A DNA stretch of 64,000 nucleotides from DASUAS01 sp963756895. Its GTDB lineage: Bacteria; Actinomycetota; Acidimicrobiia; IMCC26256; DASPTH01. Both the position numbers and the translations under genes were made by a program. The notes beneath the pieces were generated by a model. It made no database searches. It had not been told where the DNA came from and saw nothing but the letters and a program-made list of their open reading frames with translations. Where the stretch lies: the NCBI GenBank assembly GCA_963756895.1, contig CAVWPI010000006.1, forward strand, positions 124,001 to 188,000. Direction: 5' to 3'. Positions 1-8,712 of the stretch are shown here, in pieces (within the stretch, counting starts at the first letter, position 1; each line of letters begins with the position of its first letter).

Positions 1-426
1 CGTGTCGCGTCGAAGTGGGCGACCTTCGTGGTCGAGGGCCGCGGCGTCCGCTGCGTGTCCGACCGTCCGTGGGTCACCGCGGCCGAGACGTGCGAGCTGG
101 TCATGGCCCTCGATGCCATCGGCAGCCACGAGCACGCCCGCCACCTCTACACGTGGGTCCAGTTCCTGCGCGCCGACGGCGGCGGCTACTGGACCGGCGC
201 CAACTTCGACGACGACGCCTTCCACCGCGACGGCGAGCTCTATCCCGTCGAACAGCCCACGTGGAACTCGGCCGCGGTCGTGCTGGCGGCGAACGCGCTC
301 GCCGGGACCGGTCCCACGGCGGGACTCTTCCGCGGCGAACGACTGCCCGAGGGCCTCAACGCCGACGAGCTGCTGGCAGCCGGCGTCGAGATCGCGGAGG
401 AACGCGGCAGGAACGCCCGCAAGTAA
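1..426 (+). CDS. alpha/alpha-toroid (prenyltransferase/terpenoid-cyclase-like) protein, 3' end only
   Basis: The reading frame is open from base 1 to a TAA at 424-426, so only the last 141 codons are present. The visible part is rich in Trp, Tyr and Gly, with helix-turn units such as LRADGGGYWTG followed by a VEQPTWNSAAVVLAANAL helix. This pattern resembles the last repeats of the alpha/alpha-toroid proteins annotated as prenyltransferases in actinobacteria. The catalytic region is off the window, so the activity cannot be judged. The gene converges on the methyltransferase at 479-1093, with a near-perfect palindrome between them. Confidence 0.5.
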   Translation, partial: RVASKWATFVVEGRGVRCVSDRPWVTAAETCELVMALDAIGSHEHARHLYTWVQFLRADGGGYWTGANFDDDAFHRDGELYPVEQPTWNSAAVVLAANALAGTGPTAGLFRGERLPEGLNADELLAAGVEIAEERGRNARK

Positions 427-433
427 CCGTTCC

Positions 434-472
434 TGCGTCGAAGCGGCGTGATAATCACGCCGCTTCGACGCA
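434..472. repeat. TGCGTCG-type palindrome between convergent genes (element 1)
   Basis: Perfect inverted repeat with 19-nt arms (434-452 and 454-472) around a single base. It starts 8 nt after the upstream stop codon and ends 6 nt before the stop of the opposing gene, so it could act as a bidirectional terminator. There is no T-run. Its left side, TTCCTGCGTCGAAGCGGCG, recurs with one change at 19.58 kb and 38.89 kb. Confidence 0.8.
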
Positions 473-478
473 AGTCCG

Positions 479-1093
479 TCAGTCGCGACGGAGGACGCGG
501 AGGCTGCCGGTCGTGCTGACGGGAATGAAGCCATCGGCAACCGCGTGCTGCCACACCCGGAACGGTGCCTGCCCGCCCTCGGCTGGATCCTCGAACACAT
601 CGTGGAACACGAGGGTGGCGCCGGGCGCGAGGTGGCGGGCCCACCCCTCGTAGTCGGCGAGGGCCACGTCGAACGCGTGACCGCCGTCGACGAAGACCAG
701 GCCGAGCGGCGTGGCCCAGTGCGCGGCCACCGTCGGCGACTGCCCGATCACCGCGACCACGACGTCCTCGAGCCCGGCATCCTCGATCGTGCGCCGGAAG
801 AACGGCAGCGTGTCCATGCGGCCGGTGCGGGGATCGACCAGGCGGTCGTCGTGGTGCGCCCACCCGGCCTGGTTCTCCTCCGAGCCACGATGGTGGTCGA
901 CGGTGTAGAGCACGCTCCCGCCCTCGCGGGCCGCAGCGCCGAGGTAGATCGCGGACTTCCCGCAGTACGTGCCGATCTCGAGCAACGGCCCGTGCGCGGC
1001 CGCCTCGCGGCCCGCTTCGTGCAAGGCCAGGCCCTCGTCGTCGGGCATGAAGCCGACCGCGGCACGCGCCGCGTCGAGCAGCCGTTCATCCAT
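479..1093 (-). CDS. class I SAM-dependent methyltransferase
   Basis: A 204-residue protein of the class I Rossmann methyltransferase fold. The SAM-binding glycine motif is EIGTYCGKS at about residues 39-47, and a later strand carries VFVDGGHAF at about 133-141, as in the methyltransf_24 / cephalosporin-hydroxylase-like group. The substrate is not predictable. The ATG at 1091-1093 is chosen because a TACCTT hexamer lies exactly 7 nt upstream, fitting a leaderless transcript. The gene is divergent from glpX, with only 24 nt between the two start codons. Confidence 0.75.
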   Translation of the reverse strand: MDERLLDAARAAVGFMPDDEGLALHEAGREAAAHGPLLEIGTYCGKSAIYLGAAAREGGSVLYTVDHHRGSEENQAGWAHHDDRLVDPRTGRMDTLPFFRRTIEDAGLEDVVVAVIGQSPTVAAHWATPLGLVFVDGGHAFDVALADYEGWARHLAPGATLVFHDVFEDPAEGGQAPFRVWQHAVADGFIPVSTTGSLRVLRRD

Positions 1094-1100
1094 GCCCCGC

Positions 1101-1110
1101 AAGGTACGCT
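1101..1110. promoter_or_regulatory. symmetric bidirectional promoter with overlapping -10 boxes
   Basis: The ten bases AAGGTACGCT contain TACCTT on the minus strand (1101-1106) and TACGCT on the plus strand (1105-1110), sharing the central TA. Each hexamer is exactly 7 nt from a start codon: ATG 1093 on the minus strand and ATG 1118 on the plus strand. Both transcripts would be leaderless. No clear -35 box is seen, as expected when each would lie inside the opposite gene. Confidence 0.6.
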
Positions 1111-1117
1111 CCCCCGG

Positions 1118-2110
1118 ATGGAACCGGAGACCCAGGCCCCCGATCGCAACCTCGCGCTGGAGCTCGTGCGCGTCACCGAGGCCGCCGCGCTGGCCGCCGG
1201 ACGCTGGCTCGGGAAGGGCGACAAGAACGGCGCCGACGGTGCGGCCGTCGACGCCATGCGCTTCATCCTCAACTCCGTCTCGATGGAGGGCGTCGTCGTC
1301 ATCGGCGAGGGCGAGAAGGACGAAGCGCCGATGCTGTTCAACGGTGAGGAGATCGGGTCCGGCGGTCCCGCGTGCGACATCGCGGTCGATCCCATCGACG
1401 GCACGACCCTCACGTCGCTCGGGCGCAACAACGCCATCTCGGTGATCGCCATCTCGGAGCGGGGCACGATGTTCGACCCCGGCCCGTGCGTCTACATGGA
1501 CAAGATCGCGGTCGGTCCCGAGGCCGCCGACGTCATCGACATCGACGCGCCGGTCAAGGCCAACCTCGAAGCGGTGGCCAAGGCGAAGGGCGAGGACGTC
1601 GACGACATCACCGCGGTGGTCCTCGACCGTCCCCGGCACGAGGACATCATCCGCCAGTGTCGCGAGGCGGGAGCCCGCATCAAGCTGATCCAGGACGGCG
1701 ATGTCGCCGCCGCCATCACCGTGGCCACCCCCAACAGCGGCACCGACATCCTCTTCGGCATCGGCGGCACGCCCGAAGGTGTGATCGCGGCCGCCGCGCT
1801 GCAGTGCATGGGCGGCGAGATGTTCGGACGGCTGTACCCGCGCAACGACGAGGAACGTCAGGCCGCGCTCGACGCCGGCTACGACCTCGAGCGGGTGCTC
1901 ACCAGCCACGACCTCGTCTCGGGCGACGACGTGTTCTTCAGTGCCACCGGCATCAGCGACGGCGACCTGCTCAAGGGCGTGCGCTACTGGGGCAACGGCG
2001 CGAGCACGCAGTCGATGGTGATGCGCTCGAAGTCGGGCACCATCCGCACCATCGACGCCACCCACAAGTGGCAGAAGCTCATGCGCTACTCGGCGCTCAA
2101 GTTCGACTGA
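1118..2110 (+). CDS. glpX: class II fructose-1,6-bisphosphatase GlpX
   Basis: A 330-residue protein, the usual length of class II fructose-1,6-bisphosphatases, which hydrolyse fructose 1,6-bisphosphate to fructose 6-phosphate in gluconeogenesis. The metal and phosphate motifs of the lithium-sensitive phosphatase fold are present: IGEGEKDEA at about 62-70 and DPIDGTT at about 91-97. The ATG at 1118 is preferred over upstream in-frame codons because the family begins here and a -10-like TACGCT ends 7 nt before it. The last 14 nt overlap the stop of the opposing secreted protein, leaving no room for a terminator between them. Confidence 0.95.
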   Translation: MEPETQAPDRNLALELVRVTEAAALAAGRWLGKGDKNGADGAAVDAMRFILNSVSMEGVVVIGEGEKDEAPMLFNGEEIGSGGPACDIAVDPIDGTTLTSLGRNNAISVIAISERGTMFDPGPCVYMDKIAVGPEAADVIDIDAPVKANLEAVAKAKGEDVDDITAVVLDRPRHEDIIRQCREAGARIKLIQDGDVAAAITVATPNSGTDILFGIGGTPEGVIAAAALQCMGGEMFGRLYPRNDEERQAALDAGYDLERVLTSHDLVSGDDVFFSATGISDGDLLKGVRYWGNGASTQSMVMRSKSGTIRTIDATHKWQKLMRYSALKFD

Positions 2111-2624
2111 TCCGTATGCCGGCGATCATCTCGTCGACCGCCTGGGTGTAGTCCGCCTCCGAGGTCGGCCAACTGAACCCGACGGCCACGACATGGCCCT
2201 CCTCGGGCTCGAAGAAGTAGGTCCGCGTCGCCGTCTTCCCCAGCGTCAAGGTCTGTACCACGGCCGGCTCGTCGGCGACGCTCGTGCGTCGGATGTCCAG
2301 CTCGTCGCCCTGCTCGACCAGTCGGGCGACGTTGGCTCGCAGCGCGGCGAGCGAGGGCAATGCCGTGTACTTCGAGCGCAGGACCGTCACCGAGTGGTCG
2401 ACGTACTTGCCACCGTCGAACGCCGCGAACGGGATGTCGCGACTCGGCTTCTTGCGGCGCATCCCCTCAGGGACGAGGACGCTGATGCCGGCCGACTCCA
2501 CGTCGACGCGCTCGTAGCCCGCCGGCACCGTCGCCGCGAGCGCAGACTGCTCACCGGCACCGGTTGCCGCGAGTACCACGACCAGCGCGCCGACCAGCGC
2601 GACGACGACCCGACGACCCCGCAT
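2097..2624 (-). CDS. secreted protein of unknown function
   Basis: A 175-residue protein starting MRGRRVVVALVGALVVV, a signal peptide with a likely cleavage after ALAA. The mature part is alpha/beta with no cysteine, so it is not a lipoprotein. A middle segment reads SVTVLRSKYTALPSLAALRAN and the C-terminus has FFEPEEGHVVAVGFSWP. It resembles small exported stress or PsbP-like proteins of actinobacteria only in general style; no function is assigned. The ATG at 2624 is chosen so that the signal peptide is N-terminal. It converges with and overlaps the glpX end. Confidence 0.6.
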   Translation of the reverse strand: MRGRRVVVALVGALVVVLAATGAGEQSALAATVPAGYERVDVESAGISVLVPEGMRRKKPSRDIPFAAFDGGKYVDHSVTVLRSKYTALPSLAALRANVARLVEQGDELDIRRTSVADEPAVVQTLTLGKTATRTYFFEPEEGHVVAVGFSWPTSEADYTQAVDEMIAGIRISRT

Positions 2625-2711
2625 CCCCCAGCTTCTCACGCCGACGACTTCGGCCGTGACCGTCGGTATGGAGCGACCCGGGCGGGTCGGCCGACCGGGC
2701 ACGAAATCGCG

Positions 2712-3163
2712 TCAGCCGCGGGCGAGCTCGGCCAGCTGATCGAACGTGATCGGGTGCACGAGGGGGTCGGCGTGTCGGTGCACGAGGTGCCACACCGCGT
2801 CCTCCGTCGGAACACCACGGTGGCTCGCAGAGACCAGTCCTGCCGCGGGTATCCGCCGACGGCACCGTGCTGGTGCTCGATGACGACGAGGACGGCGAGG
2901 TTCCCGGACGCGTACGTCTCCACGACCTCGAGCGTGCACTCGCCGCCGCGGAACATCTCCTCGAGTTCGGCGAGACGTTCCTCGGTCACGAGCGTCTCAC
3001 GCGTCGTCTCGCCGCCGAACGGATCCATCAGCGTGAAGTCGTCGGCGTGCTGCATCAACCCGAAGTAGCGCCGCACGTCGCCGCCGATGTACGCCGACGC
3101 CGCGTCACGCATCAGCTCGACGAGCTCGTCGACGTCGGCTGCACTCACCTGCTCCTCTGCCAT
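2712..3163 (-). CDS. NTF2-like/SnoaL-like protein (one frame break)
   Basis: About 150 residues of the cone-shaped NTF2 fold (DUF4440/SnoaL-like). The N-terminal helix ELMRDAASAYIGGDVRRYFG is followed by strands carrying DFTLMDPFGG and LEVVETYASGNLAVLVVIEHQ. The frame shifts near 2800, after the residues VVFRR; the other frame then continues with EDAVWHLVHRHADPLVHPI, the expected family ending, and stops at 2712. The ATG at 3161-3163 has a GATACT hexamer 6 nt upstream. These domains serve as small-molecule enzymes or binding modules; no substrate can be named. Confidence 0.65.
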
Positions 3164-3169
3164 ACGGGA

Positions 3170-3175
3170 AGTATC
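3170..3175 (-). promoter_or_regulatory. -10-like hexamer of a leaderless promoter
   Basis: GATACT on the minus strand, 6 nt before the ATG of the NTF2-like gene. Confidence 0.35.
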
Positions 3176-3215
3176 CCCGAAGGCGTGGACCGCTGCCGCG
3201 CCGAACGCGGCGGGG

Positions 3216-4670
3216 TCAGCCGGTGAAGCGGGGCGTGATCACCAACGCCGCGGGCGCGGGCGTCGGTTCCTGCACCTCGAACGCACCGATGTCGGCGGTG
3301 CCGTTCACGACGCGGGCGAAGCCTGCTTCGCGCTGGTCGTTCTCGTTCCCCGGGAAGACCGCGACCGGCAACGGGCCGTGGTCGATCGCGGGACTGCCCG
3401 GCTCGAGCGCGTGCGTCTGCGTCGGGCCACCGTTGCCGGCCAGCGGACCGAGGACCGGGTCGACGCCGAGGATCGTGCCGCCCTGGTCGGTGAGCGTTGC
3501 GCCCTCGATGGTGCCGATCAGTGAGTGGTCGGAGATCACCGTGCCAAAGGTCCCGACGTCGGTGCTGCTGTTCCCCGCGATGATCGAGCCGTTGGCGATG
3601 ACCTCGCCGGGTGCCGCGCTGTGCGCGCCCCTTGAGTGCTCGCGCGAGCTGGCGGCGATCTTCCCTCCCTGGGAGATCTCCACGCCGCCGACGGTGGTCG
3701 CCAGCGCGTCGGGAGCGGGCCCCTCGAGCGCCTGGTTCTCGGTGATGGTGACCTGGTTGAGCGTGACCTCGGAGTAGAGCGACGCGATCGCACCGCCGCC
3801 GTAGGCCGCGGTGTTGCCCGAGACCGTCGAGTTGTCCATCGTGAGCTGCTCGGCATAGAGCCAGATGCCGCCGCCACCGCCGGCCAGCGCGGTGTTGCCC
3901 GACACGGTCGAGTTCCGGATCTCGCCGGTGCCCTGGGCGAGGACGGCGCCGCCGCCGGCGAAATCGCGCGCCTGGTTCCCGGAGACCGTGGAGGACACGA
4001 CGGTGACGTCGCAATACCACCCGTACAGCCCGCCGCCACCACTGTCCGCGGAGTTGCCGGACACCACCGAACTGGTCAACGTGAGCGCGGCCTGCTCGCC
4101 GTCGCCGCTGTTGCACCACACGCCGGCACCGTCGTTGGCGGAGTGGTTGCCCGTGATGACCATGGCCGACGCGTCGAGCGTCCCGCCGTAGAGCGCGATG
4201 CCACCACCCGATCCGCTGTCGTACTGCGTGGACGCCTGGCCGCCCGTGAGCGTCAGCCCGGAGATCGTGCTGTCGGTGAAGTCGAACGCGAACAGGCTGA
4301 ACTGCCCGCCGCCGTCGACGGTGAGGACGCTCGCACCGGGACCCTGGATGTCGACGTCGTCGCCGACCACCGGCAGGCCGCTCTGCAACAGGATCGTCCC
4401 GACCGCACCCGGGCCGAAGCTGATGACGTCGGCGCCCGGGTTGTTGTTGGCGTCGTCGATGGCCTGGCGCAGCGAACCGGCACCCGAGTCGGCGGTGTTC
4501 TCGACCGTGAACGTGTTCGCCCCCGCCGCGGTGGCGGTGAGCGCGACGAATCCGGCCGAGGCGCCGAACGCCGCAGTGCCGGCCGTGAGGGCAGCGCCGG
4601 CGATCCGGCGGCGCTTGCGGGCCGCGGCGCGGCGTTCCTCGCGGTTGCGGGGCGTGATGACGTCACTCAC
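3216..4670 (-). CDS. secreted parallel beta-helix protein with choice-of-anchor Q-type ending
   Basis: A 484-residue exported protein. The N-terminus has a basic run (REERRAAARKRRR), then a hydrophobic segment and TATAAGANTFTV, typical of this family. The body repeats strands such as STVSGNTA, SVVSGNSADSGGGGLYG and ITGNHSANDGAG, the rungs of a right-handed beta-helix (pectin-lyase-like). The C-terminal region NGTADIGAFEVQEP is the hallmark of choice-of-anchor Q proteins. Such proteins are surface or secreted adhesins or polysaccharide-binding proteins. The start is GTG with GGAGGG about 10 nt upstream. It lies alone between two same-strand genes. Confidence 0.8.
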   Translation of the reverse strand: MSDVITPRNREERRAAARKRRRIAGAALTAGTAAFGASAGFVALTATAAGANTFTVENTADSGAGSLRQAIDDANNNPGADVISFGPGAVGTILLQSGLPVVGDDVDIQGPGASVLTVDGGGQFSLFAFDFTDSTISGLTLTGGQASTQYDSGSGGGIALYGGTLDASAMVITGNHSANDGAGVWCNSGDGEQAALTLTSSVVSGNSADSGGGGLYGWYCDVTVVSSTVSGNQARDFAGGGAVLAQGTGEIRNSTVSGNTALAGGGGGIWLYAEQLTMDNSTVSGNTAAYGGGAIASLYSEVTLNQVTITENQALEGPAPDALATTVGGVEISQGGKIAASSREHSRGAHSAAPGEVIANGSIIAGNSSTDVGTFGTVISDHSLIGTIEGATLTDQGGTILGVDPVLGPLAGNGGPTQTHALEPGSPAIDHGPLPVAVFPGNENDQREAGFARVVNGTADIGAFEVQEPTPAPAALVITPRFTG

Positions 4671-4753
4671 GGTTCGGTGTCCCTCCAGAGGCGTCCGGTT
4701 CGAGCCCGGAACGAACGCACCTTTGTAGCAGACACCGGGAGATTGACCGCGTT

Positions 4754-4773
4754 CCCCGCGGTTGCTCGCGGGG
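4754..4773 (-). terminator. hairpin after the glycosidase-like gene
   Basis: CCCCGCG and CGCGGGG pair around a 6-nt loop, 17-36 nt beyond the stop codon of the gene at 4791-5843. The stem is strong but has no U-tract. Confidence 0.45.
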
Positions 4774-4790
4774 CATGCAACCCGGTGCGT

Positions 4791-5843
4791 TCAGGGCGCG
4801 ACGGTCGAGGTCGTCGTCGGCACCGGCGTGGAGGTGGGCGTGGAAGTGGTCGTGGACGAGGTCGTGGTCGGTGGAGCGGTCGTGGGTGCGGGCGTCGTCG
4901 GCGGCTGCGCGGTCGTCGGGACCGGCACCTGGTTGCGCAGGTACGGCCACGCCCACGAGCCCGTCGTCGCGTAGTCGTACACCGACCATCCGAGAGCGTC
5001 CGTGGCGCGGGCGGCGCGCGTCATGTCGAGGTAGTCGTCGGGCGTGCTGTCCTCGGCGAGACCACCGATGAGGTGGACCGGAACGTCGGGATCACCGACA
5101 CGCTTGCGCAACCGATCCACGCTGTCGACCGTGTAGAGGTACGCGCTCCGCAGTCCCGAAGCGGTGTCGCGGTACGTGTAGTAGCTCATCGGCATCCAGA
5201 GGTCGACGTACCGGTCCACGCCCTTGTACGGGAAGTCGGGCCACAGCGTCGTGTTGAGCACCTCGAGCTGCACCGCCGGGTACACGATCGCCGCGACGGG
5301 CATCGACGACCCGACGAGCTGACGGGTGCGCTTGGCGAAGGCGACCGTGCGCTTGTTGCGCAGCGCGATGTCGGGCACCTCGCTCGACTCCAGGTCGAGG
5401 CCGATGCCGTCGAACGACTCGTCCCCCACGCGCAGCTTCACGATCTGCTTCATCGTCGCGACGTCGTCGGCCGGTGTGACCGCTCGCGGCAGGAACCACG
5501 GCACCACTGCGATGTCGTGGTCGTGGGCGCGCTCGAGCAGCGCCCGCAGCTCCGCGCTGTCGGTGAGCTGGTTCGCGGGTGCGCCATCGGGGTTGGCGAC
5601 CTGCACGTAGAGCGTCTTCACGCCGAGCGCGGCCATGTCGGAGATCGATTCGGGCGTCACCCTCGGCTCGGTGCCCGCCTGCTGCAGACGCGGTGCGTAG
5701 TCGAACACGTCGACCCACGCGCCGAGCCGCTTGAACACGCTCAGCGACGGCGTGTCCGCGCCGGCCGACGGCGCCAGCGCGACCAGCACCGCGCCCACGA
5801 CGACCATCAGCGCGAGGGCGACACAGGAGAGCCGCCGTTGCAT
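4791..5843 (-). CDS. secreted TIM-barrel glycosidase-like protein with Thr/Pro tail
   Basis: A 350-residue protein with a clear signal peptide (residues 1-29, ending SAGA-D). The central part reads as a beta/alpha barrel: GAWVDVFDY, LGVKTLYVQVAN, DIAVVPWFLP, FDGIGLDLES, and YVDLWMPMSYYTYRD. This resembles putative glycosyl hydrolase barrels (DUF4015-like); the acid pair in GLDLESSE is a candidate catalytic site, by inference. The last 45 residues are almost only Thr, Pro, Ser and Val, a wall-spanning or glycosylated stalk. The gene begins 9 nt after the atpC stop without a Shine-Dalgarno sequence, so it may be co-transcribed with the ATP synthase operon. Confidence 0.65.
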   Translation of the reverse strand: MQRRLSCVALALMVVVGAVLVALAPSAGADTPSLSVFKRLGAWVDVFDYAPRLQQAGTEPRVTPESISDMAALGVKTLYVQVANPDGAPANQLTDSAELRALLERAHDHDIAVVPWFLPRAVTPADDVATMKQIVKLRVGDESFDGIGLDLESSEVPDIALRNKRTVAFAKRTRQLVGSSMPVAAIVYPAVQLEVLNTTLWPDFPYKGVDRYVDLWMPMSYYTYRDTASGLRSAYLYTVDSVDRLRKRVGDPDVPVHLIGGLAEDSTPDDYLDMTRAARATDALGWSVYDYATTGSWAWPYLRNQVPVPTTAQPPTTPAPTTAPPTTTSSTTTSTPTSTPVPTTTSTVAP

Positions 5844-5852
5844 GAGGGGAGG

Positions 5853-6257
5853 CTAGGACGTGACGCCGGCGACTTTGAGGCGCGTCTCGGCTCGGGCCAG
5901 CGCGGTCTGGGCTTCCTCGTCGTCGGGGTTCGCGGCGAGGGCGGCCTCGGCGGTCTGCTTGGCCTGCTGGGCCCGGGGGACGTCGATGGCGTCCTTGAGC
6001 TCGGCCAGGTCGGACAGCACCACGAGCTTGTCGCCGTTCATCTGCACGAAGCCGCCGTGCACCGCGGCCGCGGTCTCGGCGTCGCCGGGCTGGATGATGC
6101 GCACCGCGTCGTCGTCGAGGACACCCAGGTAGGGCACGTGGTCCTTGAGGAACGCGATGTCGCCGTCGAGGGCCCGACACACCACCATCTCGGCCTCGCC
6201 CTCGAACAGGATCTGTTCGGGCGACACCAGTTGGACCTCGAAGACCTCGGACGGCAT
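5853..6257 (-). CDS. atpC: F1Fo ATP synthase subunit epsilon
   Basis: 134 residues, matching the family. The N-terminal beta-sandwich (VFEVQLVSPEQILFEGEAE, then GDIAFLKDHVPYLGVL) is followed by a short C-terminal helical hairpin rich in Ala and Glu. Epsilon is the central-stalk subunit that couples rotation and inhibits ATP hydrolysis. The ATG lies 4 nt after the atpD stop, so translation is probably coupled. It is the last gene of the canonical B-E-F-H-A-G-D-C order. Confidence 0.95.
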   Translation of the reverse strand: MPSEVFEVQLVSPEQILFEGEAEMVVCRALDGDIAFLKDHVPYLGVLDDDAVRIIQPGDAETAAAVHGGFVQMNGDKLVVLSDLAELKDAIDVPRAQQAKQTAEAALAANPDDEEAQTALARAETRLKVAGVTS

Positions 6258-6261
6258 GGGC

Positions 6262-7710
6262 TCAGCTCTCCTGGAGCTGCTTGGCCTTGGCCAGCACGCT
6301 CTCGACGCCGCCGACGTTGAAGAACGCCTGCTCGGGCACGTCGTCGAGCTCGCCGTTCACCAGCGCCTCGAACGACTCCACCGTCTCCTCGACGGGCGTG
6401 AAGATGCCGGGCTGGCCGGTGAACACCTCGGCCACGAAGAACGGCTGGGAGAGGAAGCGCTGGATCTTGCGGGCCCGCGCCACCGAGACGCGGTCCTCCT
6501 CGGAGAGCTCGTCGAGGCCGAGGATGGCGATGATGTCCTGGAGCTCCTCGTAACGCTGGAGCACCTCCTGCACGCGGCGGGCGCAGTTGTAGTGGCGCTC
6601 GCCCACGATCTCCGGAGCGAGGATGTTCGACGTCGACGCCAGCGGGTCGACCGCCGGGTAGATGCCGAGCGCCGAGATCTGGCGGGAGAGCTCGGTGGTG
6701 GCGTCGAGGTGGGTGAAGGTGGTGAAGGGAGCAGGGTCGGTGTAGTCGTCGGCGGGCACGTAGACCGCTTGCAGCGACGTGATCGAGTGACCCTTCGTGG
6801 AGGTGATGCGCTCCTGCAGCTCGCCCATCTCGTCGGCGAGCGTGGGCTGGTACCCCACCGCCGACGGCATGCGGCCGAGCAGCGTCGACACCTCGGAGCC
6901 CGCCTGCACGAAGCGGAAGATGTTGTCGACGAAGAGCAGCACGTCCTGGTTCTTCACGTCGCGGAAGTACTCGGCGACGGTGAGCGCCGACAGCGCGACC
7001 CGGAGGCGCACGCCCGGCGGCTCGTCCATCTGGCCGTAGATGAGCGCCGTCTTCTCGATGACGCCCGACTCCTGCATCTCGAGCCAGAGGTCGGTGCCCT
7101 CACGGGTGCGCTCGCCGACGCCGGCGAACACCGACACACCACCGTGGTGGGTCGCGACCCGCTGGATCATCTCCTGGATGAGCACGGTCTTGCCCACGCC
7201 GGCGCCGCCGAAGAGGCCGATCTTGCCGCCCTGCACGTAGGGCTCGAGGAGGTCGACGACCTTGATGCCGGTCTCGAACATCAGCGCCTTCGGCTCGAGC
7301 TGATCGAAGTTCGGGGCGTCGCGGTGGATCTCCCACCGGTCCTCGATGTTGGTGAGCTGCGACTCTTCGATGTCGAGCGGCTCGCCGATCACGTTGAACA
7401 CGTGGCCCAGCACGCCGTCGCCCACCGGCATGGTGATGCCGTGACCGAGGTTGCGCACGAGCGTGCCGCGCTGCAGGCCGTCGGTGGGCTTGAGGCAGAT
7501 GGCGCGCACGCGGCTGTCGCCGATCTGCTGCGCGATCTCGGCGGTGATGACGATGGTCTCGCCCTCGAGCACGGCGTCCATCTCGACCGCGAAGTTGATC
7601 TCGGGCAGCGCGTCGGGCGGGAACTCGACGTCGACGACCGGGCCGGCGATGGCGACGACGCGACCGTCCTTCAGACCGGTGGGGGTGGGGGTGTCAGCGG
7701 TGACAGTCAT
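6262..7710 (-). CDS. atpD: F1Fo ATP synthase catalytic subunit beta
   Basis: 482 residues. The P-loop GGAGVGKT is at about 168-175, the catalytic glutamate lies in GERTREG at about 199-205, and ALSALTVAEYFRD and FVDNIFRFVQAGSEVS are conserved F1-beta blocks. It carries the catalytic nucleotide sites of the F1 head. AGGAGA precedes the ATG by about 10 nt and overlaps the probable TAG stop of atpG. Confidence 0.98.
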   Translation of the reverse strand: MTVTADTPTPTGLKDGRVVAIAGPVVDVEFPPDALPEINFAVEMDAVLEGETIVITAEIAQQIGDSRVRAICLKPTDGLQRGTLVRNLGHGITMPVGDGVLGHVFNVIGEPLDIEESQLTNIEDRWEIHRDAPNFDQLEPKALMFETGIKVVDLLEPYVQGGKIGLFGGAGVGKTVLIQEMIQRVATHHGGVSVFAGVGERTREGTDLWLEMQESGVIEKTALIYGQMDEPPGVRLRVALSALTVAEYFRDVKNQDVLLFVDNIFRFVQAGSEVSTLLGRMPSAVGYQPTLADEMGELQERITSTKGHSITSLQAVYVPADDYTDPAPFTTFTHLDATTELSRQISALGIYPAVDPLASTSNILAPEIVGERHYNCARRVQEVLQRYEELQDIIAILGLDELSEEDRVSVARARKIQRFLSQPFFVAEVFTGQPGIFTPVEETVESFEALVNGELDDVPEQAFFNVGGVESVLAKAKQLQES

Positions 7711-7722
7711 TCTTCCAATCTC

Positions 7723-8703
7723 CTACGAGTTGGATTCCGTGCGGGCTTCGAACAGGTCGGCGCGTCGGCGCCTCGATGGTGTCGGCGAGGAAGTCGTCGG
7801 ACACGAGCTTCTTCTTCGACCCGCGCAACGCCTCCGCACCACCGACGATCTCCATGATCTCGGTGGTGATGGAGTCCTGGCGGGCGCGGTTCATGACTCG
7901 GCTGAGGCTGATGATCAGATCACCGGCATTGTCGGTGGCCGACTTCATCGCGCGTTGGCACGCGACGCGTGCTCCGACGCCGCCGCGTTGAGGAGCGCGG
8001 CGTAGACGCGCGACTCGACGTAGCGCGGGAGCAGCAGGTCGAGGATCGTGTCGGGCGACGGCTCGAACTCGTACGAGGCGGCCACCGGGCCGCCCTGCTC
8101 GCCGGTGTCGACCTCGTCGCGCGCGAGCGGCACGAGCGTCTGGCGCTCGACGACCTGGATGCCCACCGACACGAAGCGGGTGTAGATGATCTCGACCAGG
8201 TCGGTCTCTTCGGCCAGGAACGAGCGGGTCGCGGCCTGGCCGATGCCACGCGCGTCCTCGTAGGTCGGCGCGTCGGAGAACCCGCCGAACGCAGCTTCGA
8301 TGTCGTAGTCGCGGTAGCGGAAGTACGCCTCGGCCTTGCGACCGCTCGTGATGAGCCGGTAGCCACGCCCGGACGCGAGGTCCTCGGCGATGGCGGCCTC
8401 GGCCGTGCGCAGCACGTTCGAGTTGTAGGCACCGCAGAGCCCACGGTCACCCGCGACGACGATGTGCGCGACGTTCCGGACCTCGGAGCGAGGGACGAGG
8501 AGCGCACTGCCTCCACCGCCGCCCGCGGCGAGGTCGGCGACCACCTCGGTGATGGAGTCGCTGTAGGGCTGGGCGGCCTTCACGCGACCCTGCGCGCGCA
8601 CGATGCGGCTCGCCGCGATCAGCTCCTGGGCGCGCGTGATCTTCTGCGTGGACTGGATCGTCTTGATCCTGCGTCGCAGGACTCGTTCCTGGCCGCCGGC
8701 CAT
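7723..8703 (-). CDS. atpG: F1Fo ATP synthase subunit gamma (two frame breaks)
   Basis: The central rotor shaft. The N-terminal coiled-coil helix (RRRIKTIQSTQKITRAQELIA) and the block VVAGDRGLCGAYNSNVLR are diagnostic. The frame breaks near 7950, between ASEHASR and AMKSATDNAGDL, inside the conserved C-terminal helix. It seems to break again near 7765: one frame gives an unlikely tail overlapping atpD, while a one-base change gives ADLFEARTESNS and a TAG at 7723-7725, directly before the atpD ribosome site. Since the enzyme is essential and all neighbours are intact, both breaks are read as sequence errors. Confidence 0.9.
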
Positions 8704-8712
8704 CGGTGTGCG

